A stretch of DNA of 64,000 bases from Methylococcales bacterium (GTDB taxonomy: Bacteria; Pseudomonadota; Gammaproteobacteria; Methylococcales; Methylomonadaceae): positions 27,113 through 91,112 of the forward strand of contig JAPLRP010000020.1 of assembly GCA_026399095.1 (NCBI GenBank), given 5' to 3'. Numbering within the stretch: the first letter of the stretch is position 1; each line of letters opens with the position of its first letter. Shown here piece after piece: positions 54,792 to 63,403 of the stretch. A model generated the notes under the pieces. That model was not told where the DNA came from and searched no databases. It worked only from the letters and a program-made list of their open reading frames with translations. The translations under genes and the position numbers were made by a program.

Positions 54792-55493
54792 ATGACGGTC
54801 ATAAAAGGAAACGGCTTTGTTGCCGAGATAATTCGTTCTTCCAAAAGAAAAACCTCAGCCATCAAAATACAAAAAGGCAAGGTCTTTGTTATGGTTCCTG
54901 AGCGTTTAAGCCGCGCAGTGATTGAATCTTTAGTGACTGACAAGACCTGTTGGATAAAAGAAAAACTGGCTATCCAGAAAGAAATTATTGCCATTAAACC
55001 GAAAGAATTTATTTCGGGTGAAGCCTTTTCTTGTTTGGATAAAAGTCATCCGTTAAAAATTGAGTCAGGTCTATATCCGGCGATTAAACTCCATCAGGAT
55101 GAATTGGTGGTTTCAATCCGAGATAAGACCGCAAACAACTCCCAAGCTATCAAACAATTAATCGTTAAATGGTTTAGGCAGCAAGCTGAATCGGCATTGA
55201 GAGACAAGACCGAGCATTATTCCAGAATGATTGGGGTTAATGCTTCATCCGTTACCATTAAATCATTTAAAGCAAGATGGGGCAGTTGTAACGTTACGGC
55301 AGGCATTCAATATAATTGGAAAATTATTATCGCGCCAGACCGCATAGTTAATTATGTGGTCATTCACGAATTATGTCATATCTTGCACCACAACCATTCG
55401 CCTGCTTTCTGGAAAGCAGTTGAATGTTATTGTCACGATTACCGTGACTGTAGTGCCTGGTTAAAAATTAATGGTGCCCGTTTGGATATTTAA
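54792..55493 (+). CDS. YgjP-like metallopeptidase (DUF45, M48-related)
   Basis: 233 residues. The C-terminal half carries SFKARWGSCNVTAGIQYNWK, then VVIHELCHILHHNHSPAFWK, a zincin HExxH motif with a downstream His/Glu ligand. This is the DUF45/YgjP pattern. The N-terminal half is a beta-rich domain (SKRKTSAIKIQKGKVFVMVP). YgjP-like proteins occur widely, sometimes beside type I restriction systems; none is seen here. The substrate is unknown. Confidence 0.9.
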   Translation: MTVIKGNGFVAEIIRSSKRKTSAIKIQKGKVFVMVPERLSRAVIESLVTDKTCWIKEKLAIQKEIIAIKPKEFISGEAFSCLDKSHPLKIESGLYPAIKLHQDELVVSIRDKTANNSQAIKQLIVKWFRQQAESALRDKTEHYSRMIGVNASSVTIKSFKARWGSCNVTAGIQYNWKIIIAPDRIVNYVVIHELCHILHHNHSPAFWKAVECYCHDYRDCSAWLKINGARLDI

Positions 55494-55518
55494 GCGTTAT
55501 GCTTAGATGATTTAGGCT

Positions 55519-55872
55519 TTACTTATTTGGGCTAAATGACATCAATGTAATCATCAAAAAAATGATCAGCAGTATTGGCCAAAAAAAGGGCACAACAAAG
55601 ACAATCCCCAATAATGCTACAAAAGCTGCTGCCATAAACAAGAACACGCCAACACCTAAAAACAACAATATTATCAGCACCCCCGTAATTAGCATAATGA
55701 CTAAAAATGACGGAATAGCGGCAAGATGAATCAACCGACTGGCAATAGGCTGACCATTCATCATAAGACTAAATTGACCGACGTCAGGATGAAATAAATA
55801 GCTAAATATAGCAATCACCAGCCCAACTATAAGTACTTTTGTTATCAGCTTCATTTTACCCGGTTGTTCCAT
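55519..55872 (-). CDS. Hypothetical membrane protein
   Basis: 117 residues with at least three hydrophobic segments: LITKVLIVGLVIAIFSYLFH (about 9-28), LAAIPSFLVIMLITGVLIIL and FLFMAAAFVALLGIVFVVPF, then PILLIIFLMITLM. There is no recognised domain; the sequence resembles small integral proteins of unknown role. AGGTG lies about 5 bp before the ATG. It converges with the YgjP-like gene. Confidence 0.6.
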   Translation of the reverse strand: MEQPGKMKLITKVLIVGLVIAIFSYLFHPDVGQFSLMMNGQPIASRLIHLAAIPSFLVIMLITGVLIILLFLGVGVFLFMAAAFVALLGIVFVVPFFWPILLIIFLMITLMSFSPNK

Positions 55873-56007
55873 AAATCACCTATCTTAAGAAGATTAAATT
55901 TTAATTGAAAAATGACTTAGCCTAACCAATCGTTAAGCCTTTTATTCACCACAACGAACATGATTTTTTATTTCTCTGGCTTCGTGACAAATTTGTTTCA
56001 AAAGAAA

Positions 56008-57273
56008 TCACCAAGCATATTCATAAGCATACACAATTGAGATAAAAAATAAAAAGATTAACCAACCTGCTGCAAATAAAACGGACCGATTTCTTGCCAA
56101 AGCTACAGAATAAGCTGCTTTTAGCAAATTATTACTACCGCTGGCCAATATAATTGCAGAGACAATGGCTGAATCCGGTACATTAAATTTACCGCTAAGT
56201 AGTGACAGTATAAATGGATCAATATCAGTAAGACCGACCACAATAGCTAGCGACTTAAGTCCATGCCCTCCATATTGGGTGGTTACATAACTAGTAACAA
56301 AGGCAAACAGCATAAATAATAAAGCAAACAAAATGGCTGTTGATAATTCCAGCGGGTGCTTTACTTCAGTAATATCGTGTAGATCAGGCTCATTGTTTCT
56401 TACGGTTATTAAAGCTATAACGATTAATAAGGATATAAAAATAATTATGATAAAAGGCGTCAATAACTGTAATGCTACGCTTCGGTCAAACATAAAAATA
56501 ATGGCCAATAAGCGTATGTACATCATGGTTGTCGCCATAATCAGCGCTGATGATACTTTTCGCACAGACAAACTATCCAGTCCATGAGCACGTCGTCCGA
56601 TAACAACTGTTGCGGCCGTACTGGAGTAAAGTCCTCCTAATAATCCGGTAATTAGCAGGCTGCGGCTTTTAAAAAAATAACTATTTACCAAATAGCTCAA
56701 ATACGAAAACCCGGACACAATAATAACGGCAAGCCATACCCGGTAATAAGTTACGGGTAACATTGGAGCAATAATCTGGTCGGGCAATAAAGGTAAAATA
56801 ACCCCAGCAATGATAAAAAACTTGGCTAATGTGGCAATCTCTTCATTAGCCAATTGATCAGAAAACCTATGGATTACTGACTTTTCACTTAATATCAAAA
56901 TTAGTACGACTATAAAAAGCACTAGAAACCAGTTGGGAAACAGACTGGTAATAGGCCCTATTAAATAAATTAAAAGCAAAAATATGGTACTAAACAATGA
57001 AAACTGTTTTATTGCTGAAAGTCGCCAATAAAAAACCAACAACAGCATCCCTAACAATAACAACCCCAAAGCAAATAATAATCTGCTGGGATCCATTGTG
57101 TACAAAATAAAACCCAATATACCGATTAAAACAAAAGTACGAGTACTACCAAAATGCAGTTTATAGTCATTCGCATGATGATAACTACGAAACTCAAGAC
57201 CGACTACAAAAGCAAAAGCTACGGTCAATAAGAATTGCACCAACAAAGGTGGTATGGCGCTATATAATTCCAT
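56008..57273 (-). CDS. MgtC/SapB + DUF4010 membrane protein
   Basis: 421 residues with about twelve membrane spans. The N-terminal MgtC-like part includes FAFVVGLEFRSYHHANDYKL and GSTRTFVLIGILGFIL, the family's conserved GxExR and TRTF-type motif. The C-terminal part carries LLGGLYSSTAATVVIGRRA, VGLTDIDPFILSLLSGKF and ILASGSNNLLKAAYSVAL, typical of DUF4010. MgtC-type proteins help survival at low Mg and acid stress; the role of this long version is not known to me. It shares one base with the TVP38 gene upstream (ATG/TAA), so the two form an operon. Confidence 0.87.
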   Translation of the reverse strand: MELYSAIPPLLVQFLLTVAFAFVVGLEFRSYHHANDYKLHFGSTRTFVLIGILGFILYTMDPSRLLFALGLLLLGMLLLVFYWRLSAIKQFSLFSTIFLLLIYLIGPITSLFPNWFLVLFIVVLILILSEKSVIHRFSDQLANEEIATLAKFFIIAGVILPLLPDQIIAPMLPVTYYRVWLAVIIVSGFSYLSYLVNSYFFKSRSLLITGLLGGLYSSTAATVVIGRRAHGLDSLSVRKVSSALIMATTMMYIRLLAIIFMFDRSVALQLLTPFIIIIFISLLIVIALITVRNNEPDLHDITEVKHPLELSTAILFALLFMLFAFVTSYVTTQYGGHGLKSLAIVVGLTDIDPFILSLLSGKFNVPDSAIVSAIILASGSNNLLKAAYSVALARNRSVLFAAGWLIFLFFISIVYAYEYAW

Positions 57274-57983
57274 TAACTTGCTTGATCGGAGGTTTTCAAG
57301 TTCAACCTACTGATAGTTTCACCTGCTTTTTTTGTGATATAGAACAATACCGATAATAAAATCACTACACCTAACAATAACAAAGAATAAGAAACGTGAC
57401 TCTGCTTGTCGGAACCACTTACCAAACCAGCAAGATGCTTTGTTGCATACCCCATATAAACCAGACTTGCGTTATATATCAAAATACCTGTGGTTGCTCC
57501 CAAATAAGACCAGAATCTAACTTGTGTCACGGATAACGCATAACTAAGCATTGCAAATGGCAAAGGTGTTAATCGTAATAAAAACATTAGCTTAAATGGC
57601 TGGCTGTTAATAGCATTATCAAGCGCATTTAACTGTTTATTTTTAGCAATAAAAGCAATTACTCTATCCCTAATCAAATAACGCCCTAGAAAGAAAATAA
57701 ACGATGCGGCCAAATAGGTTGCAAAGGTCATATAGAACTCTGCAGCGCCTATTGGAAACAATATACCTGCGGTAAAACAAAGCGTGTCAACTGATACCAA
57801 AAGAGGTGTCAAAACAATAAACAACACAATAAATCCAAATGGAGCAAAAACCCCTAATTTCTCTATCCATAATTCTAGATCAGGAAGGTAAATCTTCAGC
57901 TCATGCCCAATAAAAACTATAACAAAAGCAACCATCAAAATTACTAATAACTTTTCGGCAATAGACATATTTTTAAGTTGCAT
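57273..57983 (-). CDS. TVP38/TMEM64 (DedA/VTT) family membrane protein
   Basis: 236 residues, five to six membrane spans. The VTT/SNARE-associated domain reads PLLVSVDTLCFTAGILFPIG, YLAASFIFFLGRYLIRDRVI and FLLRLTPLPFAMLSYALSVT (the FxRxxPxPF-like loop), then VRFWSYLGATTGI. Family members act as lipid scramblases or in metal and proton homeostasis. It is followed directly by the MgtC-like gene, sharing its stop with that start. Confidence 0.88.
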   Translation of the reverse strand: MQLKNMSIAEKLLVILMVAFVIVFIGHELKIYLPDLELWIEKLGVFAPFGFIVLFIVLTPLLVSVDTLCFTAGILFPIGAAEFYMTFATYLAASFIFFLGRYLIRDRVIAFIAKNKQLNALDNAINSQPFKLMFLLRLTPLPFAMLSYALSVTQVRFWSYLGATTGILIYNASLVYMGYATKHLAGLVSGSDKQSHVSYSLLLLGVVILLSVLFYITKKAGETISRLNLKTSDQAS

Positions 57984-58056
57984 TAGTTATACACTCCTTA
58001 ATTTTTAAAGGTTGTCTAAAATAGCAAAGCCCTGTATTTGCTTTAGCTTTTTGTTA

Positions 58057-58587
58057 TTAAGAAAACCTGTCAACCATTTTTTCCGCTTGTGCTGAAAACT
58101 CTTCCAGGTTACCTTTTTTTACCTTATCTACCGGAATAACAAGTGCTGTAGTTAAATCAATATAAATATAAACATAACGTTTGCCGTATTCCACCCGAAC
58201 CAAATCGGCCCACGCCATTTTATTTTTGCCACTAGGTGATTTCTCCAGCAAATAATTAGGATTTTCAGGATCAATACTTAAAACATAAGTACCAAACATT
58301 TTACTTTTTTCTTTATTGGTATAGTTTTTTAAAATCTGTCGTCGTAAGTCCAACATCATTATTTTAGGTGACAATAATGCCCAAAGAACCGCCATGGCAA
58401 CGATGTAACCCGATGATTTCATATCACCATAATAAAAATAATAAAAACCACCGATAAGCCCCATAACTCCGGGAACTATCCAACGATTTTTCTTAATGTT
58501 ATGTTGTATATCATCATTCCTCATGAACTGTATTTCATTAAAATGTATTAAATCTTCTTCGCCAAACTCGTATTCTATTTCAAACAT
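58057..58587 (-). CDS. YcxB-like family protein
   Basis: 176 residues. The N-terminal region (EYEFGEEDLIHFNEIQFMRN) precedes two hydrophobic segments (PGVMGLIGGFYYFYYGDMK and YIVAMAVLWALLSP). The C-terminal half (LVRVEYGKRYVYIYIDLTTA, LVIPVDKVKKGNLEEF) is the YcxB-like domain with a hydrophobic pocket at IPxxxF. The function is unknown. It lies between ndh and the TVP38 gene on the same strand; a strong hairpin separates it from ndh. Confidence 0.72.
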   Translation of the reverse strand: MFEIEYEFGEEDLIHFNEIQFMRNDDIQHNIKKNRWIVPGVMGLIGGFYYFYYGDMKSSGYIVAMAVLWALLSPKIMMLDLRRQILKNYTNKEKSKMFGTYVLSIDPENPNYLLEKSPSGKNKMAWADLVRVEYGKRYVYIYIDLTTALVIPVDKVKKGNLEEFSAQAEKMVDRFS

Positions 58588-58623
58588 GTTCTTAATCTTA
58601 TTGAGGTTTAAAAATTCTCGCCA

Positions 58624-58654
58624 GATCGGTCAGGTTTTTAAAGCCTGACCGATC
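58624..58654. terminator. Perfect 11-bp hairpin after ndh
   Basis: GATCGGTCAGG (58624-58634) and CCTGACCGATC (58644-58654) are perfect inverted repeats with a 9-base loop rich in T and A. They lie 19 bp past the ndh stop on the minus strand. No U-tract follows, so it may be a rho-assisted terminator or an mRNA-stabilising hairpin. Confidence 0.5.
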
Positions 58655-58672
58655 AAATCCTGCGATGATGTA

Positions 58673-59980
58673 CTAATGCATTTTTATTTTGGCATAAACA
58701 CTGCGCCTAAAGGCATTGGAAAGCGTCAACATGGCCGTTCTAAAATAACCATGAATAGCCACCTGATGCATTTTATAAAGGGACAGATAAACCACTTTGG
58801 CAATAAAGCCACCGATACTCACGGTGCCCATCAAATTACCCATTAAATTGCCAACTGTGGTGTATTTTCCCAAAGAAACCAGTGATCCGTAATCATAATA
58901 AACGAAATTGACCAGATTGCTGTTGTTTAAACGATTAATAATCGATTTAGATAACGCGGAGGCCTGTTGATGCGCGGCTTGCGCCCTAGGTGGCACGTTG
59001 CCGTTATGTCCTTCCCAAACACACGCGGCGCAATCACCCATTGCAAAAATGTTATCGTCATTGGTTTTTAAGGTACTATCGACTACCAACTGGTTGATCT
59101 GATTGGTTTCCAGCCCATCCAGATTTTTCATCCAATCGGGTGCTTTAATGCCGGCCGCCCACACTTTTAAATCGGCTTCAATAAACTCACCATCATGGGT
59201 GGCGACACCTTCTTTGGTAATTTCGGTGACACGTCTGCCCATTTTAAGATCAACACCCAAACTAACCAGTTGCTGTTGCGTGGCAGCCGCCAACTTAAAC
59301 GGTAAAGCCGGTAATAATTGCGTTGCCGCTTCAATAATCGTCAGCTTTACCGTGCTCTTCTCGTTTAAACCATAAATCGATAACACATTGGTGACTTCGT
59401 GCAATTGTGCAGCTAACTCAACACCCGTAGCGCCTGCTCCGACAATAGCAATAGACAATGGTTTAACATGAGCACTGTCTTTGCCTATATAACTTTTTAG
59501 ATAAGATTCAAACAATTGCTTTTGAAATTTAAATGCTTGGGAAGTCGTATCTAAAAACAGGCAATGCTCTGCAACCCCTTTAATATTAAAGGTATTACTA
59601 ACACTACCCACAGACATAACCAAGGTATCGTAACTAAAAGTGCGCCCGGGAATCAGTTCTTCGCCGCTGTCGCTTAACGTAGGACTGACATAAATTTCCT
59701 TTTTCTGTCTATCCAGACTTTCCATTCTACCTAATCTGAAATGGAAATTGTTGCGATACCCCTGTGGCAAATATTCAACCTGTTCGGATTCATCCAAGGT
59801 TCCCGCTGCCACTTCGTGTAATAACGGCTTCCAGATATGAGTCGATGCGGCATCAATCAAAGTAACTTCGGCAACCCCTTTTTTGCCTAATTTTTGACCT
59901 AAACCAGTGGCTAATTCAAGCCCCGCGGCTCCACCACCAACAATCACTATTTTATGTTTACCGTTATCACTGTTAGCCAT
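58673..59980 (-). CDS. ndh: Type II NADH dehydrogenase Ndh
   Basis: 435 residues. It transfers electrons from NADH to quinone without pumping protons. The FAD fold is KIVIVGGGAAGLELATGLG and the NADH fold SIAIVGAGATGVELAAQLHE. The AxxDP-like region reads FAMGDCAACVWEGHNGNVPP followed by RAQAAHQQA, typical of NDH-2. The C-terminal amphipathic segments (YFRTAMLTLSNAFRRSVYAK) attach it to the membrane. Length matches E. coli Ndh (434). It is monocistronic-looking, bounded by hairpins. Confidence 0.95.
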   Translation of the reverse strand: MANSDNGKHKIVIVGGGAAGLELATGLGQKLGKKGVAEVTLIDAASTHIWKPLLHEVAAGTLDESEQVEYLPQGYRNNFHFRLGRMESLDRQKKEIYVSPTLSDSGEELIPGRTFSYDTLVMSVGSVSNTFNIKGVAEHCLFLDTTSQAFKFQKQLFESYLKSYIGKDSAHVKPLSIAIVGAGATGVELAAQLHEVTNVLSIYGLNEKSTVKLTIIEAATQLLPALPFKLAAATQQQLVSLGVDLKMGRRVTEITKEGVATHDGEFIEADLKVWAAGIKAPDWMKNLDGLETNQINQLVVDSTLKTNDDNIFAMGDCAACVWEGHNGNVPPRAQAAHQQASALSKSIINRLNNSNLVNFVYYDYGSLVSLGKYTTVGNLMGNLMGTVSIGGFIAKVVYLSLYKMHQVAIHGYFRTAMLTLSNAFRRSVYAKIKMH

Positions 59981-60229
59981 TGCTTTAACTTCCCCCTATA
60001 AATATTTTATATACTATAACACTATATCTAATGAGTTCCTTAGAGACTAATTTCCAAATACCTGCTAATTCATGAATAAAATGAAAAAATTTGTTTGACG
60101 TTAAAACAGATATTAATGATGATATTTAATCAAAGAAGTACTAATAAATACTCAACACGATCTTATCAGAATAATTATCGCAATTGAGATTTTGTATTTA
60201 CACAAGCTCATCAGAATCCTGAAATTCAG

Positions 60230-60264
60230 GCAAAAAAAAACCCGTTTATGAAACGGGTTTTTTA
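60230..60264 (-). terminator. Strong intrinsic terminator of the OmpA-like gene
   Basis: On the minus strand AAAAAACCCGTTTCATAAAC closes into CCCGTTT/AAACGGG (60241-60257) and is followed by a run of nine T. The stem is flanked by T-runs on both strands, so it works in either direction, but it sits 60 bp after the OmpA-like stop. The rest of 59981-60319 holds no gene. Confidence 0.9.
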
Positions 60265-60319
60265 TTTGGAAGCCTCTTAACTAATCAAGAGACTGCCATT
60301 AGAACGATACTGATAACCC

Positions 60320-61387
60320 TTATTGAGGATTTAAAGGTTGTTGCGGTTCACCGTCAACTGCCAATTGTACCCGACGGTTATTTGCGCGACCTGCTTCGGT
60401 TTCATTAGTGTCAATGGGTTGAGTCCAGCCGTAACCACGTGCAGTTAAAGTGGTTAAAGGAGCTTGTGATCCTTCAAGCAAGTAATTCATAACTGCTTTT
60501 GCGCGACGTTCAGATAAAGTCATGTTATGCTTAAATCCGCCTGTTTTACTAGTGTGGCCTTGCACCTCTATGACATACCCAGGATGCTCTTTAATCGCTT
60601 TAGCGGCATTGTCGAGGTTTCCGAAATATTCGGGTTTAATAATGTCTTTATCATTATCAAATTTTACGTCAACAATCCAGCAGCCTGCAACACTGACCTG
60701 AACACCAGGCAATGTAGTCGGGCATTTGTCGATGCAGTTATTAACACCATCGTTATCTGCGTCCAATGCAGAACAATCAGTTACTGCAACAGGAGTTGGA
60801 GCAGGCAGAGGTGCCGCTTCAGCAACAACTGGCTGTGGCTTTGCACCAAATGGAACAACAAAACCAAGATTAACTACCATGTCACTGAATTCGTTGGTTC
60901 CAGGTTGTAAATTAGCATTGAAGTTTTGATTGTAGCGATAACGCACATCACTACGAACCAAGAAATTGTCACTCACTTCATAGGTAAAACCAGCGCCAGC
61001 TTCACCAATGAAACCTGCACCACTTTTATAATTATGGCTAGTGTTCATGCCGCCTAAACCGAGCACAGTATATGGTGAAAACTTATCACGCATTATGTAA
61101 TATTGCACCTCCGCAATACCACCGGTCATATCTGAGCCGCCGTATTTTCCGCCACTCAAGTTTTGATAAAACCCTTTCAACTCTACGTTGAAATGTTCGT
61201 CCAGCATCTTTCCGAAGCCTAGACCACCACCCCAACCATTATTTGATTGACGATCACCGCCGGGTTGAACAAATGTTCCAAATGGAGCAACATACCATCT
61301 TTTATCAACTAGATCGTCTGCTTGTGCTGTTGCCAAAAAGCCTAAACTTGATAATGCAGCAACCACCAGAAAGTTTTTCTTTAACAT
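60320..61387 (-). CDS. OmpA-family outer membrane protein with thrombospondin-3-like linker
   Basis: 355 residues. A signal peptide (about 1-23, TAQADD) is followed by an eight-stranded beta-barrel (about 30-180), with repeated aromatic strand ends and conserved KGFYQNLSGGKYGGSD. A Pro/Ala linker and a calcium-binding-like repeat (DADNDGVNNCIDKCPTTLPG) come next, then the OmpA-C peptidoglycan-binding domain: GHTSKTGGFKHNMTLSERRA, LTARGYGWTQPID and GRANNRRVQL. This is OprF/OmpA-type. A strong terminator lies downstream. It links outer membrane to cell wall. Confidence 0.93.
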   Translation of the reverse strand: MLKKNFLVVAALSSLGFLATAQADDLVDKRWYVAPFGTFVQPGGDRQSNNGWGGGLGFGKMLDEHFNVELKGFYQNLSGGKYGGSDMTGGIAEVQYYIMRDKFSPYTVLGLGGMNTSHNYKSGAGFIGEAGAGFTYEVSDNFLVRSDVRYRYNQNFNANLQPGTNEFSDMVVNLGFVVPFGAKPQPVVAEAAPLPAPTPVAVTDCSALDADNDGVNNCIDKCPTTLPGVQVSVAGCWIVDVKFDNDKDIIKPEYFGNLDNAAKAIKEHPGYVIEVQGHTSKTGGFKHNMTLSERRAKAVMNYLLEGSQAPLTTLTARGYGWTQPIDTNETEAGRANNRRVQLAVDGEPQQPLNPQ

Positions 61388-61642
61388 AACATTCTCCTAA
61401 ATTAACTTAAAACGAAACCATACAAGACAAAATGCCCACCTAGTTAAATAACAACTAAGTATTTGGACTGGACAAACTAAATAGTAGCTTAAAATCCACA
61501 ATTTTTCGCCATTATGCCACAAATTATTTTGTTGTCTATTTTATTATGCATATTATCTTCTTACTGTATCATTAAAAGGCATTCATTTGATGAATGCAGC
61601 TTCGTATTTTTAATACATACCACTCGACTTCAAAGGAATAAC

Positions 61643-62005
61643 ATGATTAAAATATTTCACCTTACCTTTATCTTGCTATCAATTAGTACATTTATCGGGA
61701 GAGTTATTTTATCTGAAACTCATCCTGCAATTCTTAAACAAAAAGCACTAAAAATTGCCCCCCATGTCATTGATAGCTTATTGCTACTCAGCGGAATCAC
61801 TCTTATTTTCCAAGGGGGATGGTTTTCGATGGAATATGGCTGGATTTTTGCCAAAATATTAGCGTTAGTTGGCTATATCGGTTTGGGGATTATTGTTATG
61901 CGTAACCATGGAACCACAAGATGGCTTGCTTTTGCAGGGGCGATGGCTTGTTTTGTTTATATTGGTGTTGTCGCTGTCACCAAGGATGCATTTTTCTTTT
62001 TTTAA
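61643..62005 (+). CDS. SirB2 family membrane protein
   Basis: I use ATG at 61643 (MIKIFHLTFILLSISTFIGR), with AAGGAA 6-11 bp before it, giving 120 residues; an upstream ATG at 61514 would add 43 unrelated residues. Four membrane spans are visible: the first, then PHVIDSLLLLSGITLIFQGG, WIFAKILALVGYIGLGIIVM and WLAFAGAMACFVYIGVVAVT. This matches SirB2 (invasion gene expression up-regulator name; function unclear). It is convergent with the phosphorylase gene. Confidence 0.87.
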   Translation: MIKIFHLTFILLSISTFIGRVILSETHPAILKQKALKIAPHVIDSLLLLSGITLIFQGGWFSMEYGWIFAKILALVGYIGLGIIVMRNHGTTRWLAFAGAMACFVYIGVVAVTKDAFFFF

Positions 62006-62020
62006 ACGAAAACAAAACCG

Positions 62021-62842
62021 TTATAAAATAAAATCAGTTTCATGAATTTTTATATCAATCCATCGAAGCACATCTTTAGCTCTATTTAAAGAAACTCCGT
62101 CAAACTCAAGACGCTGATAGTTTGTAACAATATTCCATCGAGATAACTGGCTTTTTAATTGCCTTTTCTCATTAAAGGTAAAGTGATAGCGCTGTATTAT
62201 CTGATCAAATAGACTGGACTCGGGCCTAATTTTGAATGCACTGCCAGCAAAAGCACGTACTAGCAACAACTCAACAATAGGAATATGCTTCTCTATTAAT
62301 AAACATACCTGCTTTGCTAGAATATTTTCAGCGGGAGATGATTTATTGTCTGAAATAACTTTCAGACAATAAATGTATTCACTTGAAGCAAAACGAACCG
62401 CTGTTTCATAAAAAGCTGACGCTTCCATATCACAAAGACACGACTGATCATAAGTTATCTGGGGCTTTGATAATGTAGAAATACTGTCAGTAGCGCAAGA
62501 CAAGGTAGAAATTAAAGATGGATAATAGCTGCGCTGACTATCATTATCGGTAATTTTATCAATTAGGAATAGACATCCCAAAGGATGATTTTTATGACTG
62601 GCTATTCCAATATTAAGCATTAATAAAGGCTCACCTGAAGCAAATAATGCTTGTGTATAAGCAACGCCTGCAGCCATAGCGCTTTTACCAAGCCCAGTGA
62701 CAGTCAAGCAGATATCCTCACTCAAATAAACAGCAAATTGCTGAACCGTGACATCTTTTTTTAAGTTAAAATAATTCACTAAAGGTTTGGCTTCACAAGC
62801 CAACGCTGTGTATATAAAAATCTTACGGGTATTTTCTCGCAT
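62021..62842 (-). CDS. Nucleoside phosphorylase superfamily protein
   Basis: 273 residues with the PNP/UDP-fold pattern: IFIYTALACEAKPLVNYFNL, LTVTGLGKSAMAAGVAYTQA, LLMLNIGIASHKNHPLGCLF, and the active-site helix CDMEASAFYETAVRFASSEY (Glu of DMEA contacts the ribose). The C-terminal 90 residues (VELLLVRAFAGSAFKIRPES and on) form a helical extension not typical of MTA/SAH nucleosidases. The substrate is unknown; a purine or hopanoid-linked phosphorylase is possible. It stands alone. Confidence 0.72.
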   Translation of the reverse strand: MRENTRKIFIYTALACEAKPLVNYFNLKKDVTVQQFAVYLSEDICLTVTGLGKSAMAAGVAYTQALFASGEPLLMLNIGIASHKNHPLGCLFLIDKITDNDSQRSYYPSLISTLSCATDSISTLSKPQITYDQSCLCDMEASAFYETAVRFASSEYIYCLKVISDNKSSPAENILAKQVCLLIEKHIPIVELLLVRAFAGSAFKIRPESSLFDQIIQRYHFTFNEKRQLKSQLSRWNIVTNYQRLEFDGVSLNRAKDVLRWIDIKIHETDFIL

Positions 62843-62890
62843 TGATTAACGTGTGTAATTTGATCATTAGTATAAAAAGGACAATAAAAA

Positions 62891-63403
62891 ATGTTTATTA
62901 ATACGTTACCGATTATTTTCACTTACACAAGTCTATTTTCAATTTTTGAGGCTAGTATATTTTTTACAGCCATTTTTTTTCTTGTTTACGTCTATACACC
63001 TGAAGTTAATAAAAACTGGAAAGTAAAGCCAAGCAATAGCTTCTACAATTTTTTACATTCTGCTTGGGATGGAAACTCCTCACTATGGATTGCATTTTGG
63101 CCGTTCTTCTTGCTGGTTAATATCATCCTTATTTATATAGACTACCGTATCATGAACTTGACTTACACCATAAATAGCTGGAAAACAGCCCATGGAATGA
63201 TGTTTTTACCCATTATTTGGTGGACAACGTCAGTATGGCGATGCTCAAAAAATAGTCGTTATAAATTTTATAGTGGCGCAGCACGAACAATTACTATTTA
63301 CCTGTTTTTAGAATATTTCTTACGATTTATTATTAGCTCCCTATACCCTTCAACGTTCTTTGATTGCAGACTTTTAATTTTGGCGCACAGCGACTGCCTG
63401 TAA
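62891..63403 (+). CDS. Hypothetical membrane protein
   Basis: 170 residues, not recognised. Membrane segments are near residues 18-34 (FSIFEASIFFTAIFFLVYVY), 58-80 (SSLWIAFWPFFLLVNIILIY), 100-112 (HGMMFLPIIWWTTSVW) and 130-148. It is rich in aromatic residues and has no charged membrane pattern suggesting transport. AAAGGACA lies 8-15 bp before the ATG. It is divergent from the phosphorylase gene with a 48 bp gap, which suggests a shared promoter region. Confidence 0.6.
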   Translation: MFINTLPIIFTYTSLFSIFEASIFFTAIFFLVYVYTPEVNKNWKVKPSNSFYNFLHSAWDGNSSLWIAFWPFFLLVNIILIYIDYRIMNLTYTINSWKTAHGMMFLPIIWWTTSVWRCSKNSRYKFYSGAARTITIYLFLEYFLRFIISSLYPSTFFDCRLLILAHSDCL

